NCBI GenBank assembly: GCA_934613185.1
Contig: CAKTSO010000057.1
Coordinates: 1-10,740 of the forward strand
Direction of reading: 5' to 3'
DNA length: 10,740 bases
DNA from: an uncultured Clostridia bacterium
GTDB lineage: Bacteria > Bacillota > Clostridia > Christensenellales > Maliibacteriaceae
Shown one piece after another: positions 6,275-10,740 of the stretch (its first letter is position 1; each line of letters opens with the position of its first letter). The translations under genes and the position numbers were made by a program. The notes below the pieces were generated by a model. It made no database searches, was not told the origin of the DNA, and was given only the letters and a program-made list of their open reading frames with translations.

Positions 6275-6298
6275 CGCCCCATTCGCATGGACGGGGCG
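6275..6298 (-). other. GC-rich hairpin between the zinc-ribbon gene and the M20-like gene
   Basis: CGCCCC (6275-6280) pairs with GGGGCG (6293-6298); an alternative inner pairing is CCAT (6279-6282) with ATGG (6287-6290). On the minus strand it is followed by TTTGTGATTTTT, a broken U-tract. It could be a weak terminator or attenuator ahead of the M20-like gene. No clear promoter was seen in the 97-base gap. Confidence 0.4.
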
Positions 6299-6328
6299 CG
6301 CGAAAATCGTGCTATAAAAGGCGCGCCT

Positions 6329-7093
6329 TCAGATGCGAAGCGCGAAGACTGCAGACAGGATGCCGACCACGCACGCGGCGCAGCCGATCAAAAGCCGGGC
6401 GGGGAGTTCCAGCGGCAAAAACAGCGCGCAGACCGCGCCGCTTGCGAACAAAAGCACCGCGATCAAAACGAGCGCCAGACGCAGCGAGAAATTGTTGCGG
6501 CGGCGAAGATTCCTGCGGCACATGCGCCGCGCCGCGGTCAGCGCCTTTGCGGCGTTCTGCCGTTCGAATGCGTAGGAATCCTCCAAAATCGCCAGATAAT
6601 CCTCCGGCGCAAGCTCGCGCACATGACTCATGGCGCGCGCGGCGGCCTCGAGCTGACGGGTGTAGACGAGTTCGACGGGCGCGAAGTTCAGCGTCATGCG
6701 CTGATCTTCCAAATAGGCGCACAGATGCTGAAGTGTCGCTGTCGTCACGCCCCACCATGCGCGGTAGTCCGACGGGCGATCCTTTGCGGCGCGGCGGAAG
6801 ACGTAGAGCGCCTGTTCAAACTGCCGCCGCTGCAGAAGATGATCCCCCTGGCGCAGCGCGGCGGCCCCGGCGGCGACCAGTTCGTCCGGCCGTTCGCCGA
6901 CGAAGGAGTTCTGTTTGCTCAGCGCGTCGGCGACGCCCGGCGTTGCGGCGGCGGGGTCGAGATTCGCCTTCGTCTGGACGCGTTTTTTCAGCAGCAGACG
7001 GCAGCCGCACGAAGGACATACGGCGGTGCCGCAGTCCGCGTCGGTTGCGAAATCTTCCCTGCACCGGGGGCAGGTGATGGTGATCATGCCCAT
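6329..7093 (-). CDS. Hypothetical zinc-ribbon protein with helical repeat region and two C-terminal membrane segments
   Basis: 254 residues. I chose ATG 7091-7093, eight to nine bases after GGGAGT (complement 7102-7107); the in-frame ATG two codons later (7085-7087) is possible, and an upstream one at 7201 has no ribosome site and adds an unconserved-looking leader. The N terminus is a zinc ribbon with Cys8-x2-Cys11 and Cys26-x2-Cys29 ('CPRC', 'CPSC'). The middle (about 70-110) has a TPR-like alternating pattern, 'GDHLLQRRQFEQALYVFRRA', followed by further amphipathic helices. A basic stretch 'RRMCRRNLRRRNN' precedes two hydrophobic segments at the C terminus ('LALVLIAVLLFASGAVCALF' and 'LLIGCAACVVGILSAVFAL'), so the zinc ribbon should be cytoplasmic and the protein tail-anchored. 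I do not recognise a family. It lies upstream of the M20-like gene in the same direction and could share a transcript with it. Confidence 0.75.
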   Translation of the reverse strand: MGMITITCPRCREDFATDADCGTAVCPSCGCRLLLKKRVQTKANLDPAAATPGVADALSKQNSFVGERPDELVAAGAAALRQGDHLLQRRQFEQALYVFRRAAKDRPSDYRAWWGVTTATLQHLCAYLEDQRMTLNFAPVELVYTRQLEAAARAMSHVRELAPEDYLAILEDSYAFERQNAAKALTAARRMCRRNLRRRNNFSLRLALVLIAVLLFASGAVCALFLPLELPARLLIGCAACVVGILSAVFALRI

Positions 7094-7346
7094 GAAAAAA
7101 CACTCCCGTGACGTTTGCTCTTGCAAAAAAGACGGACGCGCCGCCTTTTTATCTCTTATAAAATACCATATTTCGCCGCGGAAATACAGTGCGTTTTCCA
7201 TAAATTCATCTCTCGAAAGGCCGCAAAGCGAAAATCGGCGCGTAAAATCGCCGCGGCGCCTGCATTTTTTTACGCAGGAGGCGGATTGTATGATATACTA
7301 AACGGTATGAACTGCGCAAAAAGCGCGGGGAAAAGAGGGAGATGCA
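7094..7346. promoter_or_regulatory. Divergent intergenic region between the zinc-ribbon gene and lysA
   Basis: 253 bases without a gene. Toward lysA (+), an extended -10, TG-A-TATACT, lies at 7291-7299, with only a poor -35, giving a start near 7306 and a leader of about 40 nt. Toward the zinc-ribbon gene (-), the best candidate is TG-G-TATTTT (complement 7160-7168), also without a good -35. A short inverted repeat CCTGC (7259-7263)/GCAGG (7274-7278) encloses a T7 run. No lysine riboswitch is apparent; the lysA leader is too short to hold one. Confidence 0.45.
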
Positions 7347-8573
7347 ATGCAGGAGATGTTCTTAACGGCACGGCAAACGAGAGATTTGCTGGAACAATAC
7401 GGAAGTCCGCTTTATGTTTACAGCGAACAGATCCTGCGACAGCGCTGCCGCGACATGGTCGGCATGCTCCCGAAGGACAACGCGTTCGTCTCCTATTCGG
7501 TCAAGGCGAACACGAACCTGACGCTGCTTCGAATCGCGCGCGAAGAGGGGCTTCACGCCGACGCGATGAGCCTGGGCGAGGTCGAGCTGTGCCGCATCGC
7601 GGGCTTTGCGCCCGATGAGATCTTCTATGTGTGCAACAACGTCTCCGCCGCCGAGATGAAGGCGGTCGCGGGGCAGGGGATCGTCGTCAGCGTCGACGCC
7701 GTTTCCCAGATGGAGACCTTCGCGAAGGCCTGCCCCGGCGGGCGCGCGGCGGTGCGCGTCAACACCGAGTTCGGCGACGGGCACAGCGATAAGGTCATCA
7801 CCGCCGGGAAGAAGACCAAATTCGGCGTGCAGCTTTGCTTTATGGACGACGTGCGCCGCGCGGCGGAAAAAGGCGGCGTGAAGATCGTCGGATTGAATCA
7901 GCATATCGGTTCCGCCGTGCGCGACCCTTCGCATTACGAAGCGGCGGCGAACGTGCTGATCGACGAGGCGCTGAAGTTCCCCGAGCTGGAACTGCTCGAT
8001 TTCGGCGGCGGGTTTGCCGTCCCCTATAAAGAAGGGGAAGCGTCGCTCGATCTCAACGCGATGCATGCTATGTTCGAGCGTCTGCGCGCGCGTCTTGTCG
8101 CGGAGCATCCCAACGGGAAGAACATTTCCATCCGCATCGAGCCGGGCCGCTACGTCGCGGCGGAGTGCGGCGTTCTGCTGGGGACGGTCGAGGCCGTGAA
8201 GGTCAATCATGAAAAGACCTACGTCGGCACGGACATCGGATTCAACGATCTGATCCGCCCGATGCTCTACGATGCCTATCACACGATCGTTTTCCTGGAA
8301 AGCGAAGGCAAAGTGCAGCCCGTGACCGTGACGGGCAACATCTGCGAAAGCGGCGACATACTGGCGAAGGATCGGGAGCTGCCGCTTGCAAAAGAGGGGG
8401 AGACCGTCGCCGTGTTGACGGCGGGTGCGTACGGGTTCGTCATGAGCAGCGATTACAACTGCCGCATGCGCCCCGCGGAAGTTCTGGTCTCGGCAGACGG
8501 CAGCACAAAGCTGATCCGCCGCCGCGAGACGATCGACGACATCGTGCGCACGATGTGTCCCGAAGAAGAGTAA
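7347..8573 (+). CDS. lysA: Diaminopimelate decarboxylase
   Basis: 408 residues; ATG 7347 has GAGGGAG (7335-7341) five bases upstream, and a nearby ATG at 7342 is out of frame. The enzyme is a cytoplasmic PLP-dependent fold type III (alanine racemase-like) decarboxylase that converts meso-diaminopimelate to L-lysine, the last step of lysine synthesis. Visible signatures are the PLP lysine Lys53 in 'SYSVKANTN', 'HIGSAV' (187-192), the glycine loop 'DFGGGFAVPY' (218-227) for phosphate binding, 'EPGRY' (265-269), 'CESGD' with Cys333 (the cysteine from the partner subunit that is typical of this enzyme), and 'GAYGFVMSSDYN' near the C terminus. The 'CESGD' motif favours diaminopimelate over ornithine, arginine or carboxynorspermidine decarboxylases, though substrate is inferred. 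A hairpin overlaps the stop codon and separates it from the next gene. Confidence 0.93.
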   Translation: MQEMFLTARQTRDLLEQYGSPLYVYSEQILRQRCRDMVGMLPKDNAFVSYSVKANTNLTLLRIAREEGLHADAMSLGEVELCRIAGFAPDEIFYVCNNVSAAEMKAVAGQGIVVSVDAVSQMETFAKACPGGRAAVRVNTEFGDGHSDKVITAGKKTKFGVQLCFMDDVRRAAEKGGVKIVGLNQHIGSAVRDPSHYEAAANVLIDEALKFPELELLDFGGGFAVPYKEGEASLDLNAMHAMFERLRARLVAEHPNGKNISIRIEPGRYVAAECGVLLGTVEAVKVNHEKTYVGTDIGFNDLIRPMLYDAYHTIVFLESEGKVQPVTVTGNICESGDILAKDRELPLAKEGETVAVLTAGAYGFVMSSDYNCRMRPAEVLVSADGSTKLIRRRETIDDIVRTMCPEEE

Positions 8574-8594
8574 AAAAGCGCCAAGGCGCTTTTT
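8573..8594 (+). terminator. Short terminator-like hairpin after lysA, ending at the next ribosome site
   Basis: AAAAAGCGC (8573-8581) and GCGCTTTTT (8586-8594) pair around CAAG. Its first base is the last base of the lysA stop, and the AAGGAG ribosome site of the next gene (8595-8600) follows at once. The GC part is only 4-5 bp, so termination is probably partial. Confidence 0.6.
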
Positions 8595-8608
8595 AAGGAG
8601 TTGTTTGT

Positions 8609-9598
8609 TTGGAACAAAGTTCAAAGAGAAATTTCGCGGTCTTTATCGACATGGAGAACGTCGGCGGAAAGCGCGTGGCGCTTGAGACGATCATCGAGAC
8701 GCTGAAGATCCGCGGCGACATCTGGATCGGCCGCGTGTACGGCTACTGCGAGCGGTATTCGGACTTAAAAGAGGTGCTTTTGAGCAACACCTTCTCCGCC
8801 GTGCCGTCGCTGCGCTACGGGTCGAGCCAGAAAAACAGTCTGGATATCCAGCTCGTCGTCGACGCGCTGGACGTGGCGTTCACCAACCCGAAGATCGACA
8901 GCTTCTGCATCGTCAGCGGCGACAGCGATTTTACCCCGCTGGTCGGCCGGCTCAAGGCGATGGGCAAGTACGTCCTCGGAATCTCGCGCAGCGAGTCGGC
9001 GTCGAACGTGTTCATCAACGCCTGCAACGAGTTCCTGTTTCTGGAATCCGTGCGGCAGAAGCCCGCGCGCGCCAAGACGACGGACGATACGGACGACGAC
9101 GAAGCGGCGCTCATGCGGCAGATCGAGACGATCCTTTCCGAACAGACGGACGCGGGCGGCTCGATGCTGGCCTCCGTTTTGAAGGATATCTTAAAGCGCA
9201 TCCGCCCGGATTTCAGCGAGCGGACGTACGGATACAACCTCTTCGGGCGCATGCTCATCGCGCTTGAGGAAAAATACGGCACGATCCACTGCGAGACGGA
9301 GCATCACAATCTGAAGGTCAGCCTCGCGGCAAATCAGAAGAAAAAAGACGCGGGCGCCATCCGCCGCGGCAGCTGGATCGAACAGGTGCAGGACGTGTTG
9401 GAGCGGCTCAAATCCGACGGATTCGAGCGCGTCAACCCGAGCATCATCAAGCAGAGCATCTGCGACGCCTACCCCGATTTCAGCGAGCGCGACGCGGGCT
9501 TCCGCAAGTTCAGCGACATGATGAAGGCGCTGGAAAAAGCGGGACGCATCCGCATTTCGAGCGACGAATCGGGCAACATGCTCATCACGATCCTGTAA
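8609..9598 (+). CDS. NYN-domain putative RNase with two LOTUS/OST-HTH domains
   Basis: 329 residues. The start is TTG 8609-8611, eight bases after AAGGAG; the first in-frame ATG (8651) lies within the first conserved motif. Residues about 8-148 are a NYN (LabA/DUF88, PIN-like) domain: Asp14 in 'FAVFIDMENVGG', Asp79 and Asp85 in 'SLDIQLVVDALD', and Asp105/Asp107 in 'IVSGDSDFTPLV' form the usual acidic metal site. An acidic linker, 'TTDDTDDDEAA', follows. Two winged-helix LOTUS/OST-HTH domains occupy about 170-240 and 255-329; both carry the same 'PDFSER' motif before the last helices. NYN domains are metal-dependent ribonucleases and LOTUS domains bind RNA, so an RNA-targeting nuclease or RNA-binding regulator is likely; the layout resembles limkain b1/MARF1-type proteins. 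It sits between lysA and glnS on one strand, 38 bases before glnS. Family secure; target unknown. Confidence 0.9.
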   Translation: MEQSSKRNFAVFIDMENVGGKRVALETIIETLKIRGDIWIGRVYGYCERYSDLKEVLLSNTFSAVPSLRYGSSQKNSLDIQLVVDALDVAFTNPKIDSFCIVSGDSDFTPLVGRLKAMGKYVLGISRSESASNVFINACNEFLFLESVRQKPARAKTTDDTDDDEAALMRQIETILSEQTDAGGSMLASVLKDILKRIRPDFSERTYGYNLFGRMLIALEEKYGTIHCETEHHNLKVSLAANQKKKDAGAIRRGSWIEQVQDVLERLKSDGFERVNPSIIKQSICDAYPDFSERDAGFRKFSDMMKALEKAGRIRISSDESGNMLITIL

Positions 9599-9636
9599 GT
9601 CAATCGATACGATATTCATATAGAAAGGTCATCACG

Positions 9637-10740
9637 ATGGAAAACAAAGAGATTACGGCATCCAACTTTATTGAAGAAGAAGTGATAAAGGACATCGAGT
9701 CCGACCGATTCGGCCGCCCCATCCAGACCCGTTTCCCGCCCGAACCCAACGGCTATCTGCACATCGGCCACGCCAAGGCGATCTGCATCGACTTTATGAC
9801 GGCCAAAAAGTTCGGCGGTCGCTGCAACCTTCGCTTCGACGACACGAACCCGACGAAGGAAGACACCGAATACGTCGATTCCATCATGAACGACATTCGC
9901 TGGCTCGGTTTTTCGTGGGACGAGCTGCATTACGCTTCGAGCTATTTCGAGACGTTCTACGAATGCGCGCTGAAGCTGATCCGCGAGGGCAAGGCCTACG
10001 TCTGCGATCTCGACGCCGAACAGATGCGCGAATACCGCGGCACGCTGACGCAGCCGGGCAAGAACAGCCCCTATCGCGACCGCAGCGTCGAGGAAAACCT
10101 CGCGCTGTTTGAAAAAATGCGCGCGGGCGAGTTCCCCGACGGCGCGTGCGTCCTGCGCGCCAAGATCGACATGGCGTCGCCCAACATGAACATGCGCGAC
10201 CCGGCGCTGTACCGCATTAACCATATGCGCCATCATCAGACGGGCGACAAGTGGTGCATCTATCCGATGTACGACTTCGCGCATCCGCTCGAGGACGCCA
10301 TCGAAAACGTCACCCATTCGCTCTGCTCGCTGGAGTTTGAAGACCACCGTCCGCTGTACGACTGGGTGCTGGAAAACTGCGGCTTTGCAAAGCCCCCGCG
10401 TCAGATCGAGTTCGCGCGCCTCAACATCACGCGCGTGCCGATGAGCAAGCGCTATCTTCGCTCGCTCGTCGAGGCGAACCTCGTCGAGGGCTGGGACGAT
10501 CCGCGCATGCCCACGCTCGCCGGTCTTCGCCGCCGCGGCTATACGCCCGAGTCGATCATTGATTTCTGCCAGAGAGCCGGTGTCGCCAAGGCCAATTCCG
10601 AAGTTGATTCCGCGCTTTTGGAACATTGCCTTCGCGAGGACGCCAAGATGCGCGCGCCGCGGCTTATGGCGGTGCTCGATCCGCTGAAGATCGAACTTGT
10701 CAACTATCCGCCGGAAGGCGAGACGCTCGAGATCCAGAAC
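9637..10740 (+). CDS. glnS: Glutaminyl-tRNA synthetase, N-terminal part (3' end outside window)
   Basis: The frame runs from ATG 9637 to the last base, 368 codons without a stop. AAAGG (9624-9628) lies eight bases upstream. The enzyme attaches glutamine to tRNA-Gln with ATP. Class I synthetase signatures are 'FPPEPNGYLHIGHAKAIC' with HIGH at 42-45, 'CNLRFDDTNPTKED' (63-76), and the KMSKS-equivalent 'VPMSKR' (267-272) preceded by 'IEFARLNIT'. 'PPEPNGYLHIGHAK' and the MSKR form distinguish GlnRS from bacterial GluRS, which reads 'PSPTG'. The catalytic domain and the beginning of the anticodon-binding beta-barrel are present. No T-box leader fits in the 38-base gap, so it is probably transcribed with the NYN gene or from a weak promoter not clear here. 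Many Firmicutes lack GlnRS and use GluRS plus GatCAB, so its presence is lineage-informative. Confidence 0.95.
   Translation, partial: MENKEITASNFIEEEVIKDIESDRFGRPIQTRFPPEPNGYLHIGHAKAICIDFMTAKKFGGRCNLRFDDTNPTKEDTEYVDSIMNDIRWLGFSWDELHYASSYFETFYECALKLIREGKAYVCDLDAEQMREYRGTLTQPGKNSPYRDRSVEENLALFEKMRAGEFPDGACVLRAKIDMASPNMNMRDPALYRINHMRHHQTGDKWCIYPMYDFAHPLEDAIENVTHSLCSLEFEDHRPLYDWVLENCGFAKPPRQIEFARLNITRVPMSKRYLRSLVEANLVEGWDDPRMPTLAGLRRRGYTPESIIDFCQRAGVAKANSEVDSALLEHCLREDAKMRAPRLMAVLDPLKIELVNYPPEGETLEIQN

Noticed and set aside
6318..6329. 12-base perfect palindrome AAGGCGCGCCTT at the end of the zinc-ribbon gene
   Set aside because: It has no loop and no U-tract; in GC-rich DNA such a short self-complementary run is not convincing as a site.
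7094..7346. Lysine riboswitch ahead of lysA
   Set aside because: The predicted leader is about 40 nt and the whole gap shows no L-box-like multi-helix layout.
9599..9636. T-box leader ahead of glnS
   Set aside because: Only 38 bases separate the genes, too short for a T-box with specifier stem and antiterminator.

Overview
The window looks like ordinary chromosome from a GC-rich, anaerobic, fermentative member of the Firmicutes, most likely an uncultured Clostridia (a Christensenellales-like lineage would fit, but I cannot place it from this sequence alone). The reasons are a pyruvate formate-lyase operon with its activating enzyme, strong AAGGAG/GGAGG ribosome sites, GTG and TTG starts, sigma-A type promoters, and a tRNA gene without an encoded CCA end. 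No mobile element, CRISPR array or phage gene was seen.

Layout. Positions 2-1064 (+) hold the end of a class I SAM methyltransferase gene and a tenA-type thiaminase II gene, closed by a bidirectional terminator. Positions 1129-4268 (-) hold pflB followed by pflA, separated by a hairpin. The 467 bases upstream of pflB contain two good tandem promoters, a possible third, and several perfect inverted repeats, so this operon looks heavily regulated. A tRNA-Ser(CGA) gene with its own promoter and terminator follows at 4736-4821 (-). Next, also on the minus strand, are a membrane-anchored M20 (PM20D1-like) peptidase homologue that appears to have lost most of its metal ligands (4876-6231) and a zinc-ribbon/helical-repeat protein with two C-terminal membrane segments (6329-7093). 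A 253-base divergent intergenic region leads to a plus-strand group: lysA (diaminopimelate decarboxylase), an NYN-domain protein with two LOTUS/OST-HTH domains, and the start of glnS, which runs off the window end.

Function. PflB cleaves pyruvate with CoA to formate and acetyl-CoA, and PflA installs its glycyl radical. TenA salvages thiamine pyrimidine, LysA makes lysine, and GlnRS and tRNA-Ser serve translation. The least expected items are the degenerate M20 homologue beside the zinc-ribbon membrane protein, the NYN-LOTUS-LOTUS putative RNase, the Glu-to-Asp change in the TenA active site, and the palindrome abutting the -35 box of the main pflB promoter. None of these shows by itself that a new system is present.
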